A stretch of 64,000 nucleotides of DNA from Takakia lepidozioides. Lineage: Eukaryota; Streptophyta; Takakiopsida; Takakiales; Takakiaceae. The stretch spans positions 73,513,053 to 73,577,052 of the forward strand of contig CM060732.1 in the NCBI GenBank assembly GCA_030704615.1. Direction: 5' to 3'. Of this stretch, positions 47,600 through 60,264 are shown piece after piece; the stretch's first letter is position 1; every line of letters begins with the position of its first letter. Below the pieces are notes generated by a model that was not told the DNA's origin, did not search any database, and saw only the letters and a program-made list of their open reading frames with translations. Position numbers and translations under genes: made by a program.

Positions 47600-49079
47600 G
47601 TAAGTGTGCTTCAGAATGCTCTTCTGACTCTTCTCTGCAGATTAGTCTCATGTCTTCTGACATTTTCTTTCCTCCATCCCTGGATGTCTTGCTCACAATG
47701 TCATGTGCTATGGAAGGTTGTGGCTACTTTACACAAATAAACAAGGTGCTCAGGGAGGGAGGAGTGGAGGAGATAGACTGGCAATTGCCATAACTGCAGA
47801 AAGTCTCCATGCTTGTCTTTCATCTTGCAATACATACATGACAGTCTCTTAACATAGGCAGATAGAATATAGGTACAATTTTTGAACATCTGCTTAACTG
47901 TCCAGCCAAATTACTGGAAAAAAGTTAAAATAGAAAGCATAATCATCTATTTTGTTAATGTCAGAGATGCATTGAAAAGCTCACTGATACAAATATGGCG
48001 GACAGATACATAAATTGCACCAAGGCAGTTGTTAAGGTATACTTTCACTCTATTGTGCCATATAAGCAGACATGCAACATCTCACAATTGTAGCTCTTCA
48101 ACATATCCAAACTTTTTGATACTCATTTGAAGACAATTGCGAGATCAAAACTCACCAAAACTCCAGGAAAAAGGTACAGGAAGACAATCAGGATGCCTGG
48201 CTTAAAAGGCATCCTCTTCCAATATTTTCTGCATCACCATGTAAATTAAAGAAAACTACAGACTTTCACTAACACAGAACCTCACAATCAATCTTGAAGG
48301 ATTGAACTCCTCCCAAACAGTTCCTCCGCCACTTTTTGAATTGGAACCATGCCTTGAAGGAATCAACAAACTCTACCAGATACCGAACTAAACCTCAACA
48401 GGTGCAGCACTAGCCAATACAGCAACTAAGACAAGCCCTGCCTGCACCTGCACACACAGCAACAACTGCTGCCATAAAAGATCTGTAAAAGATAGCAGGC
48501 TCCAATGACCTGCAGCATTCTCCTGTGTGGACCCAAAAGTAGTTGACTAGCACGATGGAGCCATCCTCTGTCTGCCTGCACCTGCTGTCTGTCTGTATCC
48601 ACCTTCACCTGTCAGTCCAAAGGGCAGGTTAACTTCCATACTCTGCGCTAAACAGCAGAGCAATTCCTGCAACCTGCAGGTACAACTTGGACACAACTGT
48701 GAGCTTGCTTGCCAGATACAGTTACACAAATGCACCTTCGTTCCTAAATTACTGCTCACACTTTGAATAGAGTTCCTGTTCCAGCAGAAGTGTAGCATGA
48801 TGCTCCCATTACAGCTCACAACTCAAACTGGTGTTCATATCAGTGGCAGCCTAGACTGCCGCCTGCAACAATGTTGAACATTGCATCTATACCTGAGACC
48901 TGCGCACATGCTCAGGTTCATTGTCAGTAACCCGACAAAAGACTTCTCACAAGACTTGAGAAATTGTGCGATTAGGGTGTAAAAGCTTGCAGTGCAAAGC
49001 TTGCCAGTTCTCTGAAGAGATCAATACTTGCATTCAAGATCAGGAGAGTATCGCAATACAAACCACAAAAAATTCGCCA
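47600..49079. other. convergent intergenic region
   Basis: 3' flanks of the UNG-like gene and U2AF35. A short open stretch at 47950-48036 could be a last UNG exon but its phase does not fit. Nothing else is recognised. Confidence 0.4.
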
Positions 49080-51577
49080 CTAGTCCTCTGCATATGGTGC
49101 AGCTCCAGCGGCCCCAGGAGAAGCAGGTGTTGGAGGTTCAGCTTGGCGCTGCTCCCTCTCACGATTCCACTGTTCGATCTTGGCCCGCCGCTCTGCGGAA
49201 CCTTCACGAGCCGGACTCCTCCCTCTTCTTTGAGCAGGGCTACGACTGCGACTTCTATCTCTTCTTCTTCCTCCCCCCCTGCGATCATCAAATGATCGAC
49301 GATCGTCCCTCTCTTCAAAACGACGACCAAAACCACGGCCCCGTCCACCTCGACCCCGACGTGGCTCAAAAAATTCCCTGCACACAAGACATCCACCAGC
49401 ACCACATTGTACACCACATCTGTACTAGATATATTCATGCCAAAAGAAGTAACCAAGTACTGTCAGAGCATAACAATTGCAATTTAATCCACAGTAGGAT
49501 TACAAAACCATACAGCTTCATTAATCATGAAAAAATAGAACGTACAGCTGCCAGATATACAAATACTTAAGGTCCGCTTTACACCAGGGACAGTGTGACA
49601 CTTTAAAAATTGAAGCACTGGCATGATTGGATGAAAAAAGTCAAGTGTCGCCTGGGGCGCCTGGGTTTTTTCTTTGGAGGTGACACTTTGCACATTAAAT
49701 GCAGATACGTGACACTTCTCAGGCCTCCTCCCATTCATTTTGATAATATTATATTATTTCTGTACACTTCCAACCATTTGGAGGAAAAGTTGGCATTAAA
49801 CAGCCGGAGAAGGTCATGTACTTCACCAAAGTGTCACCTGGAAACTTTACACTACTTATTAGGTAACATCATCAATCTTTTCATGGGTGACAGTTTGGGT
49901 GACACTAGCAAAGTGTCACCTCAAAACTATCCCGGGTGTAAAGTGGCCCTAAGCTGACTTCCTGTCTCTATTCACAAGCTCCTCGCTACCACATAACTGC
50001 AGGAGATACAGCATTGAAACACAAATACACCAGTACTAACCTTTCTCCAAATCTACGAGGACTAGCAGGACCCCGTGCTTCCCCACGACCATATGGCGAG
50101 TGACTCCTACTGCGGCTACGCCTTCTGTAGCTTCCAAAAAGCTTCCTTCTGAGTTCCCTGTCACATGCCAAGAAAAACATTTCCTTTAACAGTCTAGGTA
50201 AATTTTGCTGGAAGAATATGTACAAATATTGATGTGGAGTAACAGTTAAAAACCTATTACATCTCTCAACAATAGTCACCTCGAGATTTTCTTCAAATGC
50301 ATGAAGTTGCAATATCCTCCCCTGTTGCAAGTGTTCTCCTCATACTGCCTGCATGTGGCTTCCCGGAAATCTGTGACTGGCGAAAAGTCGAGGATGATAG
50401 GTCGACCTGAAAGGCAGAAAGTAAATCCTGTTAGAAACCCTCTCGCATACCATGGACAACTCTTCCAAACTAAACAAGGAGACCAAGTAAACAGGCTATG
50501 CACAAGCCTGGTGTACAGCAATGTTCCGTGAACAAAGCTACAAGAGCTTGCAAAATAAAAAATTTACAAATACAGTGAGCATAGCAAAAAAGGAGAATCA
50601 TTTCTTTGATTTCACTAAACACAGCCAGGATATACCTGCATAGAATCGCCCATTCAGAGCATTCAAGGCAGCAGCAGCATGCTCCTCTTCACGAAACTTG
50701 ACATAGACGTTTCCAATCTTCCAGAACGAGTACACAACATCAACGGATTGCAAAATATTAGAAAAAGAACACACTCACGCTACATCACATGATGGTTCTC
50801 AAAAACCTGGTGGAGAAACAACATGATAGACAGTGATAGACAGATAGTATAAACACTGGAATACTTACCATGTGATCAGCAAGATTGTCGCACACATTGA
50901 GATTCTCGATCTCACCGTACTTGCTTAGCTCTTCAAAGATGTCTTCGTAGAAATCCTGAAGCACACAACAAACGTAGATCAAAGCATTAGACAAAAAACG
51001 CTGATCTTCTCTTCTCCAAAACTGGCAAGTGATTCAAGAGCTTCACTCAGAAAGACGTGCACTTCACAAAGTTATATCCCCAGCAGTGAGTCGGGATGTA
51101 AACAGAAGAAGGCCAACAATAGCGGATCCGTTCCACCCACTGATTCTACACGCGTTGCACTAAGCTGAATTTCCATCCCTTCTAAATCTACAATAACTAA
51201 AAACCCTCAACATATTCCAACCTCCTAAGTCGACTTTTATGCATGTTTCAGACGCACATAAGCGAGGCAGCTTACATAACAGTAAACAAGTGCAAGCCTC
51301 TCTGAATCAAAGGAAGAAGGCTGGGACGGACCTCAAAGTGCTCCTGAAGCTTGCGTGGATCGGACTGCTGAATATTTCCATGCTGGTCCACGCCCCCATG
51401 AAATCCAGCATCTGGCGACTGATACATATTAGCCAACAGCAGAGTCTGGCTAGCCGTAGGCCGGTTATGGAGACGAGAGCATCGATCCCCGTGCCTACAC
51501 ACTCCTATCTTGAAGTAAAACGGGCAGTTGACGCGATCCTTCTCCGTACCGAATATGGATGCCAAATGCTCCGCCAT
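49080..51577 (-). CDS. U2AF35: splicing factor U2AF small subunit (U2AF35)
   Basis: Six exons, 51577-51332, 50955-50869, 50717-50636, 50406-50280, 50157-50041 and 49377-49080, give 318 residues. Residues 1-17 are [17 protein letters not shown]. The first CCCH finger uses Cys18, Cys27, Cys33 and His37. The atypical RRM (UHM) runs about 65-150 and includes [10 protein letters not shown] and VYVKFREEE. The second finger uses Cys157, Cys165, Cys171 and His175 within [15 protein letters not shown]. The tail holds Gly/Arg and Arg/Ser repeats ([15 protein letters not shown]). The protein recognises the AG at the 3' splice site as partner of U2AF65 in the nucleus. Intron 5 carries a MITE. It is divergent from UCH3. 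Confidence 0.97.
49571..49949. mobile_element. Tourist-like MITE (PIF/Harbinger type), 379 bp
   Basis: Terminal inverted repeats GGTCCGCTTTACACC and GGTGTAAAGTGGCCC (13 of 15 pairing) are flanked on both sides by TAA, the TWA target duplication of PIF/Harbinger elements. Internal GTGACAC/GTGTCAC words add partial pairing. No coding capacity. It lies in intron 5 of U2AF35 (49378-50040). Confidence 0.75.
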
Positions 51578-52187
51578 ACTTGCAAATTACGCCTCTCTAA
51601 GCTACCTCCCGATGCCAACTCTCTTTCCCCAAACACACAAGCTCCAACTCCTCCCCACCCTCCGCGAATCTGCAAAGAGCAGCAAACGCAACGGCGAGCA
51701 ACGCAGCCCCAAGAGAGGTGAGCGCAAGAGTTGCGAGAGAAGTATCTAGGGTTATGAACCCTGCCCGTAGTGGGCCGCCATCTGCCCTTACATAATTTCT
51801 TGTTGCCCGTAAATATTTCCACTCTCTCATATTTTTCTTCCTGCCCTTCCTTATGAGGGCAGTGTTGTAGACTCTGCCCTCGAAAAAGATCTTGACACTA
51901 TGAAGCCTGGGGTTCGTCCCAAGCCTTCAGCTTCGACTATAAAGCCTGGGGTTTCATCCAAGCCTCAGGTATGGAGCCCATACCTGAGGCTTGGATAAAA
52001 CCCGGAGCAGACCAAACCCCAGGCTGGGTTTAGGAAGAGCAGCTGGCGAAGAAGGCAAACCGCCTCGTCTCTCTTTCTATTTATGAGGATCTTCCTCTCC
52101 TTCATTCTTCTGAGAGATTGTGGTTGCAATTCTGAGTCTTCTTTACTCTGTATACACTTTGAAGTAATTGGTTTCTGATTCTCGCAA
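51578..52187. promoter_or_regulatory. divergent promoter of U2AF35 and UCH3
   Basis: 610 bp between the two start codons. It includes pyrimidine-rich 5' leader sequence of UCH3 and the long hairpin at 51949-52003. Confidence 0.6.
51949..52003. repeat. 26-bp-arm hairpin in the divergent promoter
   Basis: Arms 51949-51974 and 51978-52003 pair over 26 positions with one mismatch around a 3-base AGC loop. The arm begins GGGTTTCATCCAAGCCTCAG. Related words (AGCCTGGGGTT at 51904 and its complement AACCCCAGGCT at 52014) flank it, so the whole 51899-52035 segment is a nested foldback. Confidence 0.85.
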
Positions 52188-55100
52188 ATGGGTGACTGTG
52201 GGAGGAAACGATGGTTGCCTTTGGAGGCGAATCCTGACGTTATGAATCAAGTAAGTTTGTAATGTAGATTCTTGTGATGATCTGTATTGGAAGCTGTTGA
52301 TGTAATTGGAGGAAATCTGTGGTCTGACGGTGGCCAGTGCTGATTGCTTGTCTGCATGATCCCCCTTCCCCGGGTGATTTGTTGTTTGAATGACGATGAA
52401 GAAACAATTTTGCTATTGATCCAAGGACAATTTTGGAGGACTGTGAATGTTCTTACACTAATTTGATCATTGTTTGTAACCTCGTGTGTGTCAGTCCGAA
52501 GAGTCTTTGTTTGTGAGACAGACAGGATGTGTGATGGGGGGAAGGTTATACAAGGTCATGTGTAGCAATTTATGTAGTGTGTAGAGCACGACTATGGTGG
52601 TGAGAGGCTAGTGAGTAAAACAACCTCTAAATTACCTCTAATTTATTTGGGAGCGATTGATGCAGTTTGTGCAAGGGCTGGGGTTTCCAGCAGAGGCAGG
52701 GTTTCATGATGTATATGGCTTTGATGACGATCTCCTGTCTATGGTCCCAACTCCGGTCCTTGCTGTGCTCCTTCTTTTTCCCATTACGCAAGAGGTATGT
52801 TTGTTTGACGGTTTTGCTACTTCAGGATTTCACCTTTGGTCTAAACCTTCTTTCGGGGAATTTATGATCTGCTCAATCCGTTAGTTTCATCTCATATATG
52901 GAGTCAGGGTTTTGGATTTCTGTCATCCTGTCTATTCTGCTGTTCTCAGAGGGGTGTCGTAGAGTTTGCAAATGTAGTTTGTGCTGCTTAGAACAAGAAT
53001 CAGAAATCCACGGAAGCTGGTTGACAGAGGGGTGGGCATGCTTGCCAGTCTGAAGCAGCAAACTGTGCAGAGCAGGAGAGGATTTCCGAGAAAGGACTGA
53101 AAGTAGGTTCAACCTAGCTTAAACCTTCTCATTGCTTTCTTCTTATTCTATTTTCTTTTCTATTCATTGCTTCTGCTGCTGGTTATGTGCTAAAAGGAAA
53201 ATACCACATGAGTAATTTATGATAGGCAGCATGTGTGTAGGGTGACTTGACAACCACAGGCGGGGACCATGGCAGGTGAGTGAGAAGGTGTACTTCATGA
53301 AGCAAACTGTGGGCAATGCCTGTGGGACAATTGGCCTGCTTCACGCAATAGGCAACAACCTGCGTCAGATTGAACTTGGTAGGCAGTGTAAACGTGTAAA
53401 CCACTTTTTCTTTTGTTTAAGATTATGCATTGAACCTTGTTTGTGCGATTGTAGAGTTGAATGTATTGTGGTGTTGGATTCACTATGTAAGCAAGCAAAA
53501 TAGGTCCTCAGTGTACTTCAGTGGCAGAAAGCCGATAAAGTGGGTGTTGTGCAAGTGCAGCGGAGGGATCATATCTGTCTCGATTTTTCAAATCAACATC
53601 CACCATGTCTTCGAATGAGGTTTGTATCTTTGTTTGTCTTGCTCACTTGTTCATGATTGGTGCTTGTGGGCCTGAGAGTGAGACTCAAGTGCCAAGTAGT
53701 TAATGACGTGGGATGCATGGGGCAGAGGGCCATATTTCTTGAGAGTGACACGGAGCTGGAGGGTGCTCACTCGTTGGCTGCCAATGCTGGTGATACTGTG
53801 GTAGCTCTCATCCTGTCCCATGATTTTTTTTATTGCCGGATCTTTTTTGTTCTTGCTGGGTGAAATTGTTTCTTTTCCTTAGCCCTTGGCAAGGAGATTC
53901 ATCACATCGGTGTGCCGGATCTTTTTGTTCTTGCTGGGGTGAAGTTGTTTCTTTTCCTTAGCCCTTGGCAAGGAGATTCATCACATGAGCGTGTGGGTGG
54001 AGGTATATGTATTGCTGTGAACATTTTCTTGGGGTGAAAGATTACACCCTGATGCTGATTGACAGGAGTAAGGTCCAGGAGGGTTGAGCACTTTGTCTGG
54101 TGAAAGCTTTCCCCCATAAGCCCTTTACTGACATTTATGATTTTGGAGGTACACCCCTTTTCTAGACATCTTTGAGAAGGAGTGATGTAGATCCAGGTCC
54201 CACTGCTGGATTCCTGTCAGAAGAGCATGTTTCTGACAGTAGTGATTTTGGAGGTACCCACCTTTTCTAGATCTTTGAGAAGGAGTATGAAATCCAGGTA
54301 AATGGTACTAGTCATTATCAGTTTGTCTAAGAGCGGCAGTCACGGATAGCAGCATACCCTGGTGAAAGCTTGCCTCTGAGTGAGAACATGTTACCAGCAT
54401 TTAACATTTGAAGGTACATCTTCAAGGAGTCATAAAGAACCTAAATCCAGGTACAATTTACTAGTCATTATCAGTTGTTCTAAGAGGGACAGTTTGAATT
54501 TACAGAGAGCAGTATACAAGCTTCATACTAACCTCGCAAGAACATAACGGCTCTTCCCAATGACTACTAGCACACTGATATTGCAGGTGCCCGCAACCCA
54601 CGATGAATTATCGTCACTCACTTAAGAGAGTGTGTGTGGAATTTTCTGTATGAAGGGAGACAACACATTAGTGATGCAAGGAATTTTGGCTATATTGAGA
54701 TGTGTGCTCATTGGTGGCATCATTGGTGGGGTGTTATGACAACCACACTTACGAGGATGTATGTTGAATTTGCTGTCACACTTGTAGACCAAACTCTGTT
54801 TCCACACACATGTCCATGATATCTGTGTGCAATCTGTCTTTGATCTCTCTACTCAGTGTTCTATGAAGGGTGACAACACATCAGTGATGCCTTGATTTTT
54901 AGATTTATTGAGGTGTATGCTCATTGGTGGTATCATTGGTGGGGGTGTTCATGACAGCCACCGGATATAACGACGTCGGTGGACTTGCATTTCGTGTGCT
55001 TTGTATGTGTTGATGGTGGGTATTTCTTAACTACTATGCTGGTCTCTTCATACTCTAGCATGGCCTGTGAGGTTTCTCATGTCCCACGGTCTCATCAGCC

Positions 55101-55828
55101 TTATCAGAATGTCTTTTATCAGAGTCGGATGCAAATAACATCGGCAGCAATAGTAGCTCTGGATTGGGATGGTCCTGGCTTTATGGGTTGGGCCTTCAGT
55201 CAAAGAAACCAGGTTTGGATATCTAAGTTGGTAGGTAAGTAGCAATTCTACTCTCAAAACAGATAAATGTAAAGAATTGCCATCAAATCAGCAAGGCATG
55301 CATTGCCAACTCTGAGCCATGCAATAGGTTTGTTGTTTGCTCTTGCATCTGCCAGGTGGTGTAACATAGTTAGATATGGACGGTGTGTATAGCAAGGTAT
55401 GTGCCTAGGCTCTTAGTTCATGGAGTAGGATAGGCATGACATCCTGGTTTTTCTCTAGCTTGGTGTTTTGTGAACCTGGGCAAGGAGAATCATAAAGACC
55501 ACAGACATGATGATTTGAGTCTCAAATTATTACAACTGAGAAGGGCCTATGGGATGCAGGAGGTCTATATGAACTCGATGGGAGGAAGCAGCATCCTGTC
55601 TACCATGGAACATCATCACCTGAGTCTTTGCTTAAGGTAACATGTTTTCACAGAGTTGTGCTTGTCTTTTGTCAACTATTAAAGTGAGCCTCCTATCTTC
55701 TGACATTGAAAGCAATGTGATGTAATGTGCTGGTGGTGCAGGATGCAGTGAAAACAATAAAGGAGTTTGTGGCAAGGAACCCACAGTCAGTGAATTTCAA
55801 TGTCATCTCTCTCTCCAAGTCTGAGTAG
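52188..55828 (+). CDS. UCH3: ubiquitin C-terminal hydrolase, UCH-L3 type
   Basis: Nine exons, 52188-52250, 52666-52794, 53049-53102, 53276-53378, 53561-53619, 53726-53800, 54958-55015, 55560-55636 and 55742-55828, give 234 residues, the normal size for the C12 peptidase family. The start is the ATG of [20 protein letters not shown]. The active site is complete: Gln92 in YFMKQT, Cys98 in [12 protein letters not shown], His172 in [12 protein letters not shown] and Asp187 in LYELDGRK. The enzyme removes small adducts from the C-terminus of ubiquitin in the cytosol. Intron 6 (53801-54957) is unusually long and filled with local duplications. It is convergent with VOZ. Confidence 0.96.
53835..53992 (+). 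repeat. 79-bp tandem duplication in UCH3 intron 6
   Basis: Two copies beginning GCCGGATCTTTTTTGTTC (53835) and GCCGGATCTTTTTGTTC (53914), both ending in GGCAAGGAGATTCATCACAT, with few differences. Confidence 0.85.
54646..54962 (+). repeat. ~215-bp duplication spanning the acceptor of UCH3 exon 7
   Basis: The segment with GACAACACAT, GTGATGC and CTCATTGGTGG is present at 54658-54755 and again at 54872-54962. The second copy ends TCATGACAG, which is the acceptor used for exon 7. The first copy reads TTATGACAA there and so has lost the AG. Confidence 0.7.
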
Positions 55829-57416
55829 CTCTTGCTTCTGAGTGGATGGTGCACGCATGCGATCAGTGACAACCCAGTCTTGACCTTAGCAACATTCTAA
55901 GAATAAGACTTGCGTGAGGTGTCAAGAGCAACTGTCCAATCTGAATTATACCCGGGTCCACTGTAATTGTGTTCTGGTGCCATGCCATCTGTTTCGGCCT
56001 GCAGTTTTTTTCCCATGTGACAACTCACAATTCAAACTGCCTTTTGTGATTGTTTTAAGCTTGTATAGCTGTTTTCCCCAGTAAATAACCCATTCGTATT
56101 TTATCATGGGACTGCAGCTCAAGGCACCTGTGTTCCACTGGGTAGTAACAAGCCTGATTATGTGCATGGAACTCTGCAATGTTCCAATATTCACCGCAGA
56201 AAAGTGTATTCGACAGATTTGTAATGTCAATGTCAAGCAGTACTGAGAAAGTAACAACCACTGTACCAACTTACGCAACACAGTCAGGTGTTGATAGTTC
56301 AGGGTATTAGTATTTTTCACTGGCCTGAGGGACTGTGGTCGCAGGGTGTTACATTGCAATGAATGCTAGATTGTGGGGTATGTGGGGATATTCTTGAATC
56401 TTAAGCGTTCTACCAACAGCAATCACCCTACATCCATATCCCACAGCTCCTGAAGTCCTTGGATTGTGAAGTTTTCCCCAAATTTTCAGGACTACTATCC
56501 TCTACATTATTTGGTTTGTGGGTCAAAGTAAGATAGTTTTTTCAGCGTAGTCTATGACTATTCTTGACATGTTTTCAATCAACTTCTGTTGATCTCGAAG
56601 ACAAAATGCTGCTTTTAAGTGCACGCTTAATCAGTTTTTGGGAGTGACTAACCTGACCCAGTGACAATTGACAAGAGGCAGAATGTGAATTTGAGTTAGT
56701 GGAGGGGTCAATTGCAATACAAGAGGTGGAGTGCTTCACAAAATGTCATGCACCAACCTAGATTTCACATAACCTAAGCTGATTGGTCACATGTCAATCA
56801 GAGTGGTGGGAAGTTTGATATGTAAGTTTTGCACACCCATACCATAGCCTCCAATTGAGGTGTACCCCCTCTAGTTTCGCTCACATGAAGCTCAAAGATA
56901 AACTTACGGATGCTGGAAAGTTGACCTAAAAATGACACATTTGGGTTAGAGGCTTCTAAGTGAGGTAGAGACTAGAGACTCACAAGATACACAAAAGGGT
57001 GACTTCACAATTGAGTGTCTAGCATCAGACCTGTCTCATTGTCTTGCATGCATACTTGTTGCATTATTCATGTAAAGGCAAACTCCCTGCCACCCCAACA
57101 GTGAAGAAACAACATGCCAACAATGTGTCTCACTTCACAACGGGCATGGTCAGTGGCATGTGCTCCTATCGAAATAGGTTCTCATGTCAAAATCATTCAA
57201 CCAAGATGTTTTCATGGACCCTGAAGAAGAGATGGGTATTAAAGCTTGCTGCAGGGCCTAAAGCTGTTGGTATTGCCATGGTGGCCATAACCTCAAGCCG
57301 AACCTGTTTCAAACCAACACCACATTAAGCTTTGGACCCCTCACTTCATATGCCTTAGCTAGCCAGGGACACTTCTCTGGGCAAGTTACCCTCCAATTGC
57401 TCCGATCTGTGAGGAA
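55829..57416. other. convergent intergenic region
   Basis: 1.6 kb between the 3' ends of UCH3 and VOZ. No gene, RNA or repeat recognised. Confidence 0.5.
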
Positions 57417-60264
57417 TTAGGGGTTTTTTGAAGGATCTTCAAACTGGGACAAGTCTGCAGATAATCGTGTGATTTGGTGCTGCAATGATGCTACAGAGTT
57501 GTCATTCTGTCCTTTCGTCTTACTCTTCTTGGAGGCATCCCCGTGCTTGAGCTCCAACCTGTATAGAGCACACTCAGTGCAAGAACTAAGTTCATATTCG
57601 TACATATGCCACTCAAAGGGACCATCAGGCTGGGGGTCCATATAATAGGACCGCTTGAGCCCCCCCAAGTCCTTCATGACTTGTTTTCTTGATTCATGCC
57701 AGCCTCTTCCTCCATAGTCAGGCAGAGATCGCTGCTTGCGTGTGCCACTCTCATATGCACGGCGTGGTTTGTCAAAAAAAAGCCACTCCCGCAACACTTC
57801 CCCATGTAACATAGCTACATCGAACAAATCTGGCTCCCCCCAACAATTCCAACCCAGTAATCATGGCATAGCCACTTGCCACCTCCAATAGATACCTAGA
57901 ACGTTCAACAAGGGAAGCAGCCAAAAGGTACCAGGTGTATGTCCTACTGGATAGAGCCTCACATTTGAATGACACATTTTTATTACCGTGTGCAAACTTT
58001 AAGGGAGGGTGCTGATGAACAAAATACAGTTAGTTAGATATATCCGCCTTCACAGAACTGGCAGCTCTTCACAGGAAGTAAAGATCTCCAACATTGCTGA
58101 GAAGCATACTATTGCAAGTCTAACAGATGCAAATATAGATTGTTGATACCTCTGCATGACAGATATACAACACAACCTCGATAGAGGCACTACTTTGTGC
58201 ACATCCACTCAGTAACTGCGGACCAGAAACTAATGGGTGTGTGATGAGGGAAAGGTGAAATTGAAGTATCCAGGACTCACTGACAGAGTATTGTATCCAA
58301 CATAGACCATGCTTCCAGCTCTAATACATCGGATATAACCTCTTCATACATGCATCATACAGATACGATTCATCCATCAAGGAGAAAAATCTGTCCATGT
58401 GTATAGCTAGCTAACTGTATCCAACAAACAAGCCACGCTGTGTAACATCAAGGTCAAGCAGCAACAATAACAACAACATGAACAGGGCATACCTGGAGCA
58501 TTCCATGGTGACTTGGACGTGGCAGCCCCTTGCAATTCTGGAACACCAACAGCCTGACCACCAACACGAGCCGCCAGTGCTGCAAGTAGAGGGCCATCCT
58601 TCAAGTCAATGCCACCTGGCCTGAGCACAGGGCACATGCCTGGAGCACCTTCGGTCACAGCCAACTCTTCATGAAAGTTGCTGCAGTAAACAGTATCTTC
58701 TTGACCTGCTCGAGCAGGCCTAGGGCAATCCCACAGGGCACATTTGGGCCTCAGAAAAGCTACTGATGGAGGGAGTGTGTCTGCCCTTGACGGCCTGTTA
58801 CAGACTGCATATGACCTCTGTATGTGCTGCGGAAGTGTTTGTAATATGTCATCACACCTACCAAGAGTTGTCCCTGCATTGTCACTGAGTCGACCCTTCC
58901 CAACGTCCTCTTGAACATGCCCGGATCCCCCATGGCCATCAAGTCGTGCAATCCCACCTCCCTACAGGTTGCAAGCCCCCAAAACATCAAGATCAGCTAA
59001 ACAGTCATCACCAGTTTATCACCACAGTTCGTCCCAGATCTGTAGCAGAAAGAGAAATAATTCTTTTGGCAGTAGGAGCCAGCATTCTTGACGCAAAACA
59101 TTCTCGTACAAAATTAGGTGGCTTCTATCAAACACTAAGCAAACATTGCTCCATGGTTGAGCTAGAAAGGCACCTGCTGAGAAGGAGAGATGCCCACAAT
59201 GTTACCCATAGCCTGGTGTTCCAAGTGAGAGGTTGTTGCTGCTATGCTACTACTGGCGTCATCGTCCTCATCATTCAATTGCAGCAGCCTCTCCATGTCT
59301 GAGGACAGTTCTGATGAGCTTGGACTTTCCATCTGCACCAGAAAGTTGCTGGGAGCCTCAAACTGTAATTCATCATTATTGAATCTACCAGCTTACTTTA
59401 AGACTCGACCAAAAGAGTGGTGCTGTCAAACCCGTAGCACCACACTCTTGGTGGTGGAATTGCGTGGAAGTCAAGGCCTTTAAGGTGTATAAAGAGCATG
59501 CTACACAGCTGTTGATAAGGTTTCTATTCGATAACAGAGTAGGTGAAGTGGCAGCCGTATGTAGGATTTAACATAGCAAAGGTCTCAACTGTGGACATTC
59601 TTGGTAAGATCCAGCTGGAGACCTACACACATGTGCTCCAAACTGGAGCAACATCTAGTGGACCCTGCACAACTATTTACAACATAGAATCAAATAATGC
59701 CAAAGGCCACTACGAAAGTGTACACCTAGAATCACTCAAGCACTTGCACTATGTGGGCAAGCAGCTGAGAAAGGGAATCCCTGAAAGGGATGGTAGATTA
59801 TAATTGTCTCTCTATGCTTTGAAAGCAAGCCACCCATGTTTGGTGTAGCAAATCTTTCGCACACTTCCGTGAAATAACACTAGTAGTCTATGCGTCTATA
59901 CCCTTCACACCATTGTCCCTACAGAAAGGGTTGAAAGACTGAGAAACTCTGACGATCGCCAAGATCAGAGCATAAAAATGGCGGCAGTCAAAGAATAAAC
60001 TTGGGAGGAGAGACCAGTAATGAGGGTGTAGGAGAGGCCTCCCGCAACTCCGCCTTCCATTCACGCAACATCTGATGCATTTGTTCCTCCAGAAGTGCCA
60101 CATCCTTTACCCGGTTTTCCCTCCTTGCCTGTTGCAACTCTGAAACCATGCCTTGCAGGTCATCCACCCTGGTGTTTGCTTTTGCCCGGAAGTGCTGCGA
60201 ACCTTTGCTGACCTTGTGCTTTGCACCTGCGTCACTCAGATTATGTCCTTGCTTAGGAGTGAAA
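57417..60264 (-). CDS. VOZ: VOZ transcription factor (5' exon missing from the model)
   Basis: Four minus-strand exons fit: 60264-60015, 59362-59174, 58961-58493 and 57829-57417, about 440 residues. The first of these enters in phase 2 and has no ATG, so at least one short upstream exon is not identified. The N-terminal domain has RVDDLQGMVSELQQARREN and LEEQMHQMLREWK, then an acidic ERLLQLNDEDDDAS. The VOZ domain has the zinc-binding KCALWDCPRPARAG with YCSNFHEELA (Cys3-His), then LRPGGIDLKDGPLLAALAAR, AATSKSPWNAP, REWLFFDKPRRAYESGTR, QRSLPDYGGRGWHESRKQVM and GGLKRSYYMDPQP. VOZ proteins bind DNA as dimers and act in phytochrome and stress responses in land plants. It diverges from the GH28 gene. 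Confidence 0.95.

Noticed and set aside
47941-48036. Possible last exon of the UNG-like gene
   Set aside because: A good donor is present, but the phase does not match the preceding exon and similarity is weak.
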